Below, one piece after another: positions 23,401 through 34,483 of a stretch of 64,000 bases of DNA (its first letter is position 1; every line of letters starts with the position of its first letter). The stretch lies in contig JAOTON010000779.1 in assembly GCA_034440635.1 (NCBI GenBank), positions 117,209-181,208 on the forward strand, in the 5' to 3' direction. The translations under genes and the position numbers were made by a program. This stretch comes from Lepas anatifera. Lineage: Eukaryota > Arthropoda > Thecostraca > Lepadidae. The notes below the pieces were generated by a model. The model had not been told where the DNA came from and did no database searches. It saw only the letters and a program-made list of their open reading frames with translations.

Positions 23401-24160
23401 AAGCTTTGTCTCGGGGGAGGTACCCCAGCGCTGATCGCGGGAAAATCCCCAATGGCCCCCAGGGGCCCTTAGGGAGTCAGGAAATCTGGCGTGGGTGGAA
23501 TCCGGTGGGAGGGATTTTGGGTCTCCAAAATCAGCTGAGGGGCCCGTGCCAGTTAAGGGGGCCCAGATAAGGGCCCCCAACGAGCTCATTTGACCTCAGT
23601 GCCAACACAGGATTCTCAAGACCAGCGTGGGGTGCCTACCTATTTAAACGGTTTCTAAATAAGCTCAGGGACTCAAAATTAACCCAGGGGTCCAATTTTC
23701 AACTCATGGGGCCCAGACACTCTGAGGGGACCCTGCAGCAGCTCAGAAGGCCCATAAAACTAATAGGGCCAGACTAGCTGGGTGCCTCGACGAACTAGTG
23801 CCCAGATACGCACAACGGGCCCCAAACAAGCTGAAGGGATTTATATCAGTTAAACGAAAACGGTACCAACCCAGGGGACCCTGACCAGCTTAAGGGACAC
23901 TAATCCAGCTTGGGGCTCAGAGCTCAGAGCTCCAACTTTTGGCTCAGAGGGCCCAGGACCTGTTGAGACCCTATATCAATAAAAGGGCCCCGAAAAGCTT
24001 AATAGGCTTCAGCGGCGACACATAGGTTTCAATTTCAGTGTGAGGGCCTGGTTAACTAAAGCGGTCCCAGATTAGCTGAGGGGACTCGATATAAACTCAG
24101 GGAAGTCACCAAAAACTCAGGGGCCCAGGCCCGCAGAGGTTCTGCGGCCTATGAGGCTCA
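23400..24160. repeat. Degenerate GGGGCCCAGATAAGCTCA phrase array
   Basis: Phrases of about 18-21 bp such as ggggcccagataagg, cagctcagaaggccc and gctgaggggactcg. The wording is close to the array at 1-1254. Confidence 0.7.
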
Positions 24161-24434
24161 GGTTAGCGTCAATCGGCTATTTCAGTATGGAGCAGTTGGC
24201 CAGGACAACTGTGATAAGTGGAGGTGGTGGATACGACACCTCAGTTTTCGCCATGACCGAATATAACTGTATTATTTGCTCATCGCGCTTCATTTAGTGT
24301 CAGTGGGTGCTTTCAGCATTTTCTACCAAGCTGCCAGTCGTTAGCTGGCCCGAAATATGCTTGATGGTAAACGTGAACATGTGCTCACTAAGAGGAAGCT
24401 TTCATGAAAATAAGCATTTACAAATCCTTTTTAA

Positions 24435-25250
24435 CACGCGCATTGACGGGGGTCTGGCCACCTTCGCATTGACGGGGGCGGGTACCCCCCCTAAGATCTC
24501 GAGAACCACGGTAGGTAGCGAAAACGGTAAACGGCGTTGGGCTGCCCATCCACTTCTCCATCGAAAACATTTGAACCTTTTTTTTGTCAGGTCACATTTA
24601 AGGTCACGGAGGTCAAAACATGCCCGTCATAGGGATAACATGTAAATTCAGTTTTTCGGCCATTAAATCTGAACAAATAAATATAGAGCAAAACGACTTG
24701 AACTATATGAATCCTCTTAGAAGCCGAATCGAATGATATATAATTTGACCTTGCTAGGTCAAATCAAGGATTTGACCTGACCTGAGGTCAAGTCAGGGTC
24801 AAATTATTTAAAATGCATATCATTAGAACCGCAAAGCCCAGGCGAGTCTAATGCAGCTAAAATAAATGCTCTATCACCATCCGTTACTGAGTTATTCCGT
24901 AAAACCATTTTTCCCATGTATTTCCAATGGAGAGGTCATGCCTCGTACCTGACCTTAGGTCATCGATATCAAAATACCGAAACATATTTTAGGAACTCGG
25001 TAGGGCCATTATGTGATATGAGTTTCAATCGGATAAGTTGACCCTGCTCCGACTTATGCTATCTTAAACTTTTTTGAGGTCGGGTCACTTGACCTGTAAT
25101 GGTGACCTGACCTGAGATGACCTAACCTTAAAATTTTCCAGAAGTTGTAAAAATGATGAGGGAAAGGTATAAGTACGGCGGCGCTACGCGCCGCCTTTTT
25201 CTGCTATCTCCGAAAAACCCGAGGGGCGGTCCCCCCCGTCAATGCGCGTG
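24435..25250. mobile_element. TTAA-flanked element, 816 bp
   Basis: TTAA at 24431-24434 and 25251-25254; inverted ends CACGCGCATTGACGGGGG and CCCCCGTCAATGCGCGTG. Contains clustered tgacctgacctgaggtca and a hairpin GGCGGCGC-TAC-GCGCCGCC at 25177-25195, 55 bp from the right end. Confidence 0.9.
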
Positions 25251-25300
25251 TTAAACTCGTTTTACATTGACACTGGCCGCCTTTTGGGTGGTAAATTGGC

Positions 25301-25810
25301 CAATGGCGGATCCAGGGGGGGGCAAAAAGGCATTCCCCAAACGGAAAAGCTCGGGGCAACACTATGTTTTTGACCCCCAAAGCGATCGAACTCCTTTTTC
25401 CTACTCCTTTTTAGTTTATAAGCAAGATTTTGGTGTTTCAACTCTCAACTTAAAACAGAACATGAGTTGATAAGATGTTCCCTGGCCTGTCCCCTCGAAT
25501 CCGGAAATGTAAAAAAAACACTGAAGATTATATATTCGGGCACCGCCCTTCATCAGAATCATGGAGTAAATATCAATAATTCTCAGTTATAATATAGCCA
25601 GTCATAGTATAGCCAGCCTTGGATAGGAAGAAGTATCTCGAGCCCATAGTTTTTTTCACCCCGTGACGTTTTTTTAGCTTTTCGCCTCAAATACCCAAAA
25701 TTCTACCGGCAAGTGATATTGGTAGCACAGCTTTTTACTGCGTGACGTTTTTCTTTTGCTTTTCGACTTTGGTCTGCCCCTCCCAAACCGACCGGCTGGA
25801 TCCGCCACTG
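25301..25810. mobile_element. hAT-like MITE, 510 bp, perfect 8 bp TSD
   Basis: AAATTGGC at 25293-25300 and 25811-25818 flanks ends CAATGGCGGATCCAG and CTGGATCCGCCACTG. A partial copy of the 26482 element (aagatgttccctggcctg) lies within it. Confidence 0.87.
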
Positions 25811-26481
25811 AAATTGGCGCCCCTCAGGTTCGGCGCCCCCCAGGTTCGGCGCCCTCCGAGCCTGCCCCCCCCCCTTAACGAAATCCTAGATCCGTCACTG
25901 GTCCCCAAACCAGTAGTCTGCCCAAAGAGATCTCTTCAAAATCTGCCACCTTCTGCAGGCTGATCTATCTTGCATTAATAATAAACGTAATGCAATAAAA
26001 TTTGGAAGTCTAATATACTTCTCTCCAAGTCTGTAAAGTATGGCAGCAGGCCAGACGAGTCGCACCAGCCATCTAAAATTCTCGCACCGCCAGCCACCAA
26101 AAATTTGCACCAATCTTCCATATACCAGGGAGAAAAACGCACCCATTCCTACCCACAAGATGCAATGCTACCTCTCTTATTAGTTAGTTAGTTGAGGACT
26201 TTTCATAAGGCCCCCTCCTGTATCTTTATAACCATATAGCCATTATTTGTTTGGTTTTCAGTGTCACCTTCCTCGCACCAGTCTCACAAATTCCCACCAG
26301 GTTGGTAAAATTCGCACCACTCGCTCCTGTCTCCAAGGGCACTCGCACCTACGAGATCTCGTCGAAAATGTCATACTTTGCACACTGGCTTTTCTCCAGC
26401 TTTCCCTCAAATTTGGTTATATGCTTCATTCAAAAACAATTTCAGGTACATGCCATGAACACGTTTAGCCTGGCTAAGATT

Positions 26482-26697
26482 TGAGTTGCTAAGATGTTCC
26501 CTGGCCTCTCCCCTCGAATCCGGAAATGTAAAATACACTGAAGATTATATATTCGGGCACAGCCCTTCATAAGAATCATGGAGTAAATATCAATCATTCT
26601 CAGTCCTAGTGTAGCCACACCTCGAATTTAGCTTCACCTAAATGCCTTTTAGAATGAATATTCGAGGGGAGAGGCCAGGGAACATCTTAGCAACTCA
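26482..26697. mobile_element. MITE with ~36 bp near-perfect TIRs
   Basis: TGAGTTGCTAAGATGTTCCC... at 26482 is matched by ...GGGAACATCTTAGCAACTCA ending at 26697, complementary through CCCTCGAA. No clear TSD. Confidence 0.85.
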
Positions 26698-28132
26698 TCA
26701 TCATGCTCCTTACCGCAGCACTTCAAAACTTATCAATGGCTAAGATTTGTATTAACTTCGAATTTTCGATTGTTTACTGTTACCAATCATATCTAGAAGT
26801 CTGCTGCTGGGGCCAATATTGGCTATATGGGTAAAGTAGTATAGCTTAACAGGTAATACAAGACACTAAGACAAATTAAACCCAAACCTAATTTCGCTCA
26901 GTTAAAGAAAAACGACATACCTTTCAGGACATAACTATGCGTGCGTCGGTAGCCGTTTTATAAACAACAAAACCGTACTGTAAAAAATGCTGCCAGTTCT
27001 ACCTCAAATTTAGGAAAAAACACGAAATAAGCTGTCACCAGATAGCTACTTGAATAATAGTAATCTAAACCCCTAACAAACCTCCCTATTTTCAGAGTAA
27101 ACTCCAGAATTCTAGAGCTAATTCTCCTTTAGATCCAGTGCCACCCTGCTACTTTTGAAGTAATATTAACATGTAATGTCAACGGGAGAAGCTACAAGGG
27201 GCTACGGTATGAGTGATTGTGAATAAACAACGAAATTTAAGCGCATCTGTTTTGGCGATCCATGTACAAAAAAAGTTCATGCTTTCTTATGCTGTACCTT
27301 TTGTTCTTTTTGATAGATTTTATAATAGCGAATAAATTGTTTCAAAATGCGCTATAATTCTCTAGATAGAAGTTTGGGTCGAAGCCCGATTGATCTGACC
27401 AATCAGAAGACAGCAATCCGACTGAGGGCTACCATATGCTGCCAGATTTCGGCCGGCCACAAATCTGGAGAATCGGCTGACGTCGCGTCCAAACCGTATC
27501 TCTAAGAACCGAGAGTTTGACCAAAGGTTCTGAGATGATCAATGCAGTCAATTTATTTTTATTCATTTATTTGACATACACGGTATCTCCACTATTCATG
27601 TGGCTATTCTGACACCGGTCGTAATGAAGATGAGGGACATAAATGACAACTTAAGCAAAAACACACTGTAGGATAAGGATAAGGATAGGATGGTTGATGG
27701 GGAAGGACAAGGATTACCCACGGGGAGGGTCGCCACAGGCGCCGCTCAACCCGTGGAGTGAGGTAGTGGGACTTGATGAAGGGATCCGGTGAAAAAACAT
27801 GGAAAACAACAAACAAGGCGTGACGATGACGGTGATGATGAATCATTCTCGTTCTTTTTCGGCTGGTCTCTCTTTTCGTTCTTCGCTTTTGTCGTCGTGA
27901 TTCTTCGTTTTCGTTTCTCAGGTCTTATTTCTTAAAAGTGTTCATCGTTCGGTTTGCGTTTAAAATGAATAGGATTAAAAGTTCTTTTAATATATGGGAA
28001 GTATTTCATCCTTGCTTAGAGGTTCAGCACCTACGGTGTGAATGAATTGTTACTCAATGTCTGTGCAATTGTAGATAGCCTACTTTTGACCCGACCGCGA
28101 GTGAGCAGTACCTCACTGCTGTGCAGTACGTT
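26698..28132. other. Unassigned stretch with one structured repeat
   Basis: No gene recognised. 27660-27790 has GGATAA repeats and a hairpin shared with 50931-51020 (see findings). The rest is AT-rich. Confidence 0.45.
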
Positions 28133-28978
28133 TGTTGTAGATGGCGCTGTACCTGTTAGCCAATGCTCCTGCCACACGGCAGATGGCATAGCGGCGTGAC
28201 CTCTCTTCCGGTCATTATTTGGAAATTGTATTTGACTCTTAGGAAGTGATTTAAGTAATGAGTATTATTAAGTAATGAGTATTATGACTAATTTAAAGTT
28301 ATAGTTAAATTGTGTAGTTATTAATTCCGAGCGTGTTTAGAAAGTTTGTATTAGGCCTTGCTTATCAATCATTTTCCGGTGCCGGGTTATGCGGTGACCC
28401 AGGGCTCATTTCCTGTCTAGACTGCGAGCGAGACGGACCTGCGTGTCTTTTATCGTGCATCATTTCTTCAACCGGAACGTGAGTTGAACTAAGTTGAAAG
28501 TGTTTAAATTGATAATTGAAATAGTTCAAAGCAGCTTCTCATTAGTATCTGAATATTGTTCGGTGGTGTACCTTTATTTCTCTGGTTTGAGGTTTCACCT
28601 GCGGTAGATTCGAACTTGTGAGTTACAGCTGATATATATTTTCTACTATCGCCGTCGTACTTGGATTTCCTGTCGGTGTCTTATTTTATAATTGTTTATT
28701 CGCTAGTATGTTTTCATGTTTAGTTTTGACTGTTGTACTTTTTGGTGAAAATATTCTATTTTCACCAGGACAGGACATTTGTCCCGGGACTTCGTCCCTC
28801 GACCGGACTTAGTCATGGAGTCGCTGTTGGTGCGATGACTACGCCGATGCCTTCAAATACAGTATGCCAGTTTATCACGCCTACTTTTGGACTGGTCTTA
28901 CGGAATCGGAGTTGAAGCGGAGGGTATTTCGGCAATGACACTCGGCCTACACACTCGCAGCACTCCGGACCGTCTACA
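28133..28978 (+). mobile_element. Probable 5' LTR of an LTR retrotransposon
   Basis: Starts TGTTGTAGATGG and ends GTCTACA, giving TG...CA ends with short inverted repeats (TGTAGA/TCTACA). It is followed immediately by a plausible primer-binding site and 516 bp later by gag. There is no second LTR in the window, so the boundaries are inferred. Confidence 0.6.
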
Positions 28979-29020
28979 AATTGGTGGCAGCGTCTACAAA
29001 TTGGTGACAGCTGAAAACTT
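28979..29020 (+). promoter_or_regulatory. Putative primer-binding site, duplicated
   Basis: AATTGGTGGCAGCG follows the LTR end. The block GTCTACAAATTGGTG.CAGC occurs twice in tandem (about 28972-28990 and 28992-29010), so the LTR/PBS junction has been duplicated once. Confidence 0.5.
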
Positions 29021-29494
29021 CGAAAAGTAAGGATGCTGTGTTTCTGTTGTGTCCCGTCGTCCTGGTTCTCCGGAACCAGCGTCCTGGTTCTCCGGAATCA
29101 GCGTTCTGGTTCGCTGGCATCGTGTTCTGGTGCTTCTCTGGTTATCGGCAAGTTCTAGTGTTTCCTTCGCCGACATCGCTTCTGGTGCCTCTCAGCCGCA
29201 TCATGTGTCGTTGCCTCTTATTTGGCATCTCTACTTCTGATGTTTTTTCTCGCCGGTACCTCCAGCTACTGTTCAAGTAACTTGAGGAAGCTGAATTCTT
29301 CAGTTTGAGTCAATGTTCGGAATATTTCCTCAGAGTGAACATTTTCTAATGTAGTGTTTCAATCATGTATGCCAAACTTTGTAGTTTATGGTAAATTGTG
29401 TTGCTTGTTGTGGGACATGTAAACTTTCTAGCCAGCCAGGCCAGCCTTCAATTTCTGCCTCACAAAATTTTTGTTATTGGGACATTGATTATTC

Positions 29495-30260
29495 ATGAAT
29501 AGTAAAACTCCTGGAGTTAAGCTCGAACCCCGTGAAGATTTAGAAATGGCTTCTCCTGGTGTTTCTGGTCTTAGTATTCCTAAATTCAGCGGATCTGGTT
29601 CATTTAAGAGGTTTTTGGAAGATTTTCAGATCTATGCTAGGATCCACAGTTGGGATTCCTCCAAGCAGAACGACATTTTGCCTTTATGTCTAACTGGTAT
29701 CGCTCGTGATGCGTACGATGGTCTTTCTGTTGAACAAAAGTCTTCGTATGATTCCACTGTAGCAGACATCCGTAGTGCTTTCACTGGTAAAAGTTCAATT
29801 GACTGTCATTTGGCACTGAATCAGCTTAAGTACAAAGTAGGTGAGCCGCTGGACGCATTTATCATCCAGCTCAAGAAACTCATCCTTTCAGCCTTTCCTG
29901 ATCAGGACACAGAGGGTTTGCTGTTCAATCACTTCCTTCTCGCGATCCCTGCAGAATTCAGAATGCAGGTTGTGGCTGACGGCATTTGCACGTTCTCTGC
30001 TGCCGCTACCAAGGTCAGAAATTTGACTAGTGCCATGTCTATGGGGGAGAGTGAAAAGGTCCGACAGTTGGACTCACGATCTGGCTCCGTCCAAGAGCTA
30101 CAGAAGAAAGTCCTCGAACTAGAGGCAAAGCTGCAAAGTCTGGTAGCTTCGCCGACTGCATCCCAGTCGCGGCGGACTGACTCCGCCTCTGGCGCCGCGC
30201 GTAAGCCGGACCGCCGCTGTTACGCGTGTGGGGACCGCTCACACATCCGACCACAGCGCA
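29495..30260 (+). pseudogene. LTR-retrotransposon gag, 3' truncated
   Basis: The ATG at 29495 opens a frame of about 255 gag residues. The region KFSGSGSFKRFLEDFQ, PLCLTGIARDAYDGL, YKVGEPLDAFIIQLKKL and LLFNHFLLAIPAEFR is the retrotransposon gag core that packs element RNA into particles (Ty3-type pattern: 'F.G....W...F', 'L.G.A', 'Q...E.v..F...L'). A short leucine-rich coiled coil (VQELQKKVLELEAKLQSL) follows. It ends with a zinc knuckle that starts CYACGDRSHI but loses its last Cys where another repeat joins at about 30260. The frame runs on into that repeat to a stop at 30343. Protease, RT, RNase H and integrase are absent. Confidence 0.85.
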
Positions 30261-30350
30261 CGTTCAAAAACACTAGCCGTTTTCACACGAGGAATAAAGG
30301 GAATTTAGTTCCTACTGTTTACCATCCTAAAGGTAAACAGTAGGTACTAG
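30261..30350. repeat. Dispersed repeat that truncates gag
   Basis: aacactagccgttttcacac and the following 60 bp, ending in gtaaacagtagg, match the complement of 40692-40775. A short inverted pair CTACTGTTTACC/GGTAAACAGTAG lies at its end. Confidence 0.75.
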
Positions 30351-30920
30351 GTAGTTACATTTCTGGAGCACCAATTTTGTATTCATGAAAACATTTAAGC
30401 TCTTAAGTATGATAATAAATATTTTTTACATATTTAGAAGGGCATATCGCACAAAGATACATTTCTGCTCTGTAGAGCAACATACGCATTTGTGCTAGTA
30501 GAAATTCATTTGTATTGGGATTTGTTCATACCCTTGGGATTTTTCCCAGGATCCCGGGTTACTGGTATCGAAGATGGTATTATCAGGATCTATTTTTTTC
30601 AACGTCATTGGAATTTCTCAGTTCAAAGACAAACCCAGGGGCAATGGTGATGGGGCGAGGACTCCTTTGGACTGAGCCAAAACACTGTAAATGAACCGAC
30701 ATTGTTCCCACGCGAGGTCTGATGGGTGTTCTGGAAGTTGAATGGGGAACCCAAGTGCCGCCCAAATGTTGGTCGCAGGGCGATGGCGAATTCAGGACTT
30801 TATTGGGGACCTTTCTCGCTTTTCTCGCTCCTGCCTCGTAGCAGCCCCCGGCTCTGTAGTTATTATAACGAATCTGATATTTTCCAGGGGGACTAGATCC
30901 CTCCATCCGCCTGCGTAGCG
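30351..30920. other. Unassigned stretch
   Basis: AT-rich, then mixed. No gene recognised; the minus-strand frame at 30583-30906 has no motif. Confidence 0.4.
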
Positions 30921-32152
30921 TTTGCCACGGGCGGATCTAGAATTGCCGATCGTCGGGGGGTGGGCAGCTTCCGAGGGCGGAGCTATCTGGACTTCCGATC
31001 TTCTTTTTTCAGCGCCACTTTTGACCGGGAAAGCTATTACGTGGGCGCAAAATTCTATCGGCAGGTGCTGATTTTTGCATCCTGAGGGGGTGGGAAGCGA
31101 CGTTTCAGGGGGGGGCGCATCGACGTTCGAGGGGTGCCGTGACTATTCCAGGGGGAACCAAGGGTCGCTCGAGAGGGAGGGACACCTTTCCCTTTGCCCC
31201 CTGGATCTGCGTATGTCTAGCCCCCCTTGAACACAGACAGATCCAGGACTGGCCATCGGGGGAAGGCGCCTTCCTGGGGGCGCCATCCAGACCAGAGGAT
31301 GCCACTTCTGGCCGACTAAATCTATAAAATGGTTGCCAAAGTTATCTGTGGGCGCTAATTTTCGTATCCTGAGGAGGGGAGTAGGAAGAGACATTTCAGG
31401 AGCGGGGCACCGACGTTTCAGGGGGCGCCGTGATCATTTCGTAGAGGCACCGTGACCATCTCAAGGCGCAACTTCCCCCTGGATCCGCGTATGCCTAGCA
31501 CCCCTTGTACATAAACAGGTTCATGATTATCAATCGAGGGGGGGCATCGGGACTAGGGTGCGACACTTTTGGCCGGGAAAAACTTTCAGGTGGGCGCAAA
31601 ACCTTTCGGCGGCGGGGGCCGATTTATGCATCCTTAAGAGGGGAGTAGGAAGTAAAATTTCAGGGAGGGGGGACACCGGCCTTTCAGGGGGCGCCGTGAC
31701 CATTTTAGGGGGCTTAAAGTGTCGTTCGGGAGGGATGAGCACATGCCTTCTTTGCCCCTGGATCTGTGTATGCCCGGCTTCCCTTGAACATAGGCAGATC
31801 CAGGATTGGCATTCGGAGGGAGGGGCACCCTCCTGTAAGGGGGTGCCTTCCCTTCCCCACGTGGGGTGTCATCTAGACCAGGCGCGCCTTTTCTGGTCGA
31901 CAACTCACCAGGTGGGCTCCAAATATTATCATTGGGCGCCGATTTTCGCATCCTGGGGGAAGTGACATATCAGGAGGCGCCATCAGCCTTTAGGGCTGCA
32001 GTGACCGTTTCAGGGAGCGCCGATGGGCGATGGAGGCATCTGCCTCCTTCGATTCCCGTATGTCCCTGTGTCCGCAATTAACTTGGGGGTCCTCAGGTGG
32101 AGATCCAAGGGGGTGGGCGAAGGCGTAGCCGCTTCCCTTTGGGATAGGATTA
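30921..32152. repeat. Patchwork of GGATC-type element ends and phrases
   Basis: Repeated CCCCTGGATCTGCGTATG...CAGATCCAGGA.TGGC boundaries at about 31195-31250, 31480-31520 and 31755-31810, with ttcagggggcgccgtgacc phrases between. It reads as several copies of one MITE-like unit of about 280-340 bp in tandem. The open frames follow the phrases. Confidence 0.55.
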
Positions 32153-32765
32153 AGCACTGCAAGGCGGCTCTCTTTGATGTCAGATGGGCGTTGATGGGAA
32201 GCTCAAACGCCACCCATATATTGGCCAAGGCAGTGGCGGATACAAAGGTGGAGGGCGCTCGAACCCAAATATGTGCTTATAATAAATGCATAGTTAGATA
32301 CCGTTTTGAGCAAATTGCGGAGGAGGTTTGAGCCTGCAGCCCCTCAATGTATTCCTGGATCCGCCACTGGTTAAGTGGCCCATAAATTGGGCTGGGGTCC
32401 CACGAGTTAGTTTAGGTCCGCAGAAGAGTTGGTCTGGATGTCCCGAAAGTTGTGAAAGTCCCGAAAGCACTGCAAGGCGGCTCTCTTTGATGTCAGATGG
32501 GCGTTGATGGGAAGCTCAAACGCCACCCATATATTGGCCAAGGCAGTGGCGGATACAAAGGTGGAGGGCGCTCGAACCCAAATATGTGCTTATAATAAAT
32601 GCATAGTTAGATTCCGTTTTGAGCAAATTGCGGAGGAGGTTTGAGCCTGCAGCCCCTCAATGTATTCCTGGATCCGCCACTGGTTAAGTGGCCCACAAAT
32701 TGGGCTGGGGTCCCACGAGTTAGTTTAGGTCCGCAGAAGAGTTGGTCTGGATGTCCCGAAAGTTG
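32153..32765 (+). repeat. Near-perfect tandem duplication, period 313 bp
   Basis: 32153-32452 recurs at 32466-32765 with only a few differences (e.g. tagataccg/tagattccg). Each copy contains a CAGTGGCGGATACA...TGGATCCGCCACTG MITE of about 139 bp (32231-32369). Confidence 0.92.
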
Positions 32766-32960
32766 GTCTCGGGGGTTCTCAAGAGCTAGTCTGAGTGGTT
32801 TTAAATCGTTTATCCCGGGGGCTGTAAAGGGTTTATCTCGGGGCGGTCCAAAATTGTTTGTTACGAGGGCCCAAAGTATCAGTTTTGGAGTGACCTTACG
32901 ATTAGTCTCAGGACCCTACCCGGAATGATTTAGTTAAGGGGGCACAATACACTGTCCTGG
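32766..32960. repeat. Degenerate phrase array
   Basis: agttggtctcgggggttctc-type phrases of about 20 bp, continuing the tail of the duplication above. Confidence 0.5.
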
Positions 32961-33199
32961 GGGCGATTTATTTTTACTGGTGATGAAATTATTCGTCTGC
33001 CGCCCCGCGCCCAGCCCCACTGGAGGCATGGAATTTGTATTGGGACATTTCCACAAAAGGGTGTTTTACTTCCTTTCAAAGCGTTCCTTAACCGCACCGA
33101 TTCGGACTAACACAGAATGTAATATATTTGCAAACTCTAACTAATCAGATCGTTTGTGTGGCAACATTTTTTCTGTGATGATATATTGATAAATATAAA

Positions 33200-33780
33200 T
33201 ATATTGAATAACGGGTTTCCCGGCACCCTTTACAGCTTGGCTATCTCAGTTAACACGCGCATTGACGGAGGGCGGATACCCGCCCCCCCTCCCTTCGGGT
33301 TTTTCGGATACAGTAGAAAAAACGGCGGCGCGTAGCGCCACCATTTTTACATTTTATATACCTCGACCCTGACCTAACCTCAGGTCAGGACAGATCCTTG
33401 ATTTGACCTATCAAGGTCAAATTATATACCATTCGATTCGGCTGCTTGCTGGGAGGATTCATATCGTTCAATTCGTTTTGCTTTATCTTTACTTGTTCAG
33501 ACGTAATGGCCAAAAAACTTAATTTACATGTTATCCCTATGACTGCATGTCTTGACCTCTCGTGACCTTAAATTTGACCTGACAAAAAAATGGTTCAACT
33601 ATTTTCGATGGAGAAGTGGATGGGCTACCCAACGCCGTTTACCGTTCTTCGCTACCTACCGTGGTTCTCGAGATCTTAAGGGGGAGGGGTACCCGCTCCC
33701 CCTCGCCAAAGCGAAGGTGGCTCAGATCCCCGTCAATGCGCGTGTTAAATCACGTTATAAAGGTGCAGCGTTGTCTTTAA
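33200..33780. mobile_element. Remnant TTAA MITE split by another TTAA element
   Basis: The left flank (tttacagcttggctatctcag) and right flank (atcacgttataaaggtg) of 33254-33744 are contiguous in the uninterrupted copy at 52180-52236. So the inner element landed at the TTAA of cagTTAAaatcacg. Confidence 0.8.
33254..33744. mobile_element. TTAA-flanked element, 491 bp, with proven empty site
   Basis: TTAA at 33250-33253 and 33745-33748; ends CACGCGCATTGACGG and CCGTCAATGCGCGTG. Hairpin GGCGGCGC-GTA-GCGCCACC at 33324-33342. It is inverted relative to the copy at 24435-25250. Confidence 0.92.
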
Positions 33781-34478
33781 AGGGAATGTGGCACCTTGGT
33801 CCATACGCGTCGGAAAAGGGGGGCAGGGGGGCCTGGCCCCACACTTTTTGGCCAAAAATTTCCTGATCCGTCAAAATGCGAGAAAGCCGGACATTCTTAT
33901 ATCTAACCGCTGCAGAAGGCAACGAGGAGCCCAAATTCGAACAGTTTTTGGTCCTGATGTTGAAAGTGTTTTGTTAGTATCAGGTTGAAGTTTGGCTGGC
34001 CCACCCACTTTTTGCCGGTGGCAACACTTATGCCTTGGTCGAATCATGGAATTTAGTGAAATTAGGCGAACTTTTACCGAAAAATAAAAATAAAACCACT
34101 CATCATTTCTCTGAAAAATGTTCAATAAGCTCAATATTTTGTTTTTAAAAATACTCCTCTAGGAAAATAAGTAAATACCTGCCTGTGGTGATGTAATGAC
34201 CTGGTAACCACTACCATACCTACTTGAAATGCTTCAAGGGCTTCGATTGGCTGTTGCTCATCGTGACGTCAGCATATGTCGTCACACCAGCAGCTCACAA
34301 CAATGGCCGCCCGGCGAGGGGTTGATGAGGGGTTGGTGTCAGGTAGGTTTTAGCCTTTTTTCTACGGAAATATCGAGTTCCAAGACAAATGATATATGGA
34401 GTACCGGGCTTTCCGACTTGCTTTACAGCTTGGCTATCTCATTTAAAATCAGGTCGTTATGAAGGTGCCATATTCCCT
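33781..34478. mobile_element. TTAA MITE carrying a nested MITE
   Basis: TTAA at 33777-33780 and 34479-34482; ends AGGGAATGTGGCACCTT and AAGGTGCCATATTCCCT. Homologous to 51788-52236 along its length except for the nested insert at 33802-34032. Contains a palindromic TGACGTCA site. Confidence 0.9.
33802..34032 (-). mobile_element. hAT-like MITE, 231 bp, perfect 8 bp TSD
   Basis: CCTTGGTC at 33794-33801 and 34033-34040. The sister copy at 51800 has the single uninterrupted site. The core is the CAGCAACTT family in minus orientation. Confidence 0.92.
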
Positions 34479-34483
34479 TTAAG

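Larger units (their letters stand above)
18830..25900. mobile_element. 7.07 kb non-autonomous TIR element with 8 bp TSD
   Basis: GTCCCCAA occurs at 18822-18829 and again at 25901-25908. Between them the left end reads CAGTGACAGATCCAAGGGGGG and the right end, complemented, CAGTGACGGATCTAGGA. An exact 8 bp duplication flanking matching inverted termini supports one hAT-like insertion. The cargo is a phrase satellite (19030-22290), AGGTCA-type sequence (22310-23400), a second phrase array (23400-24160), a TTAA element (24435-25250) and another 8 bp-TSD element (25301-25810). No transposase is visible. The inference fails if the TSD is coincidental; two unrelated elements of one TIR family are the alternative. 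Confidence 0.68.
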
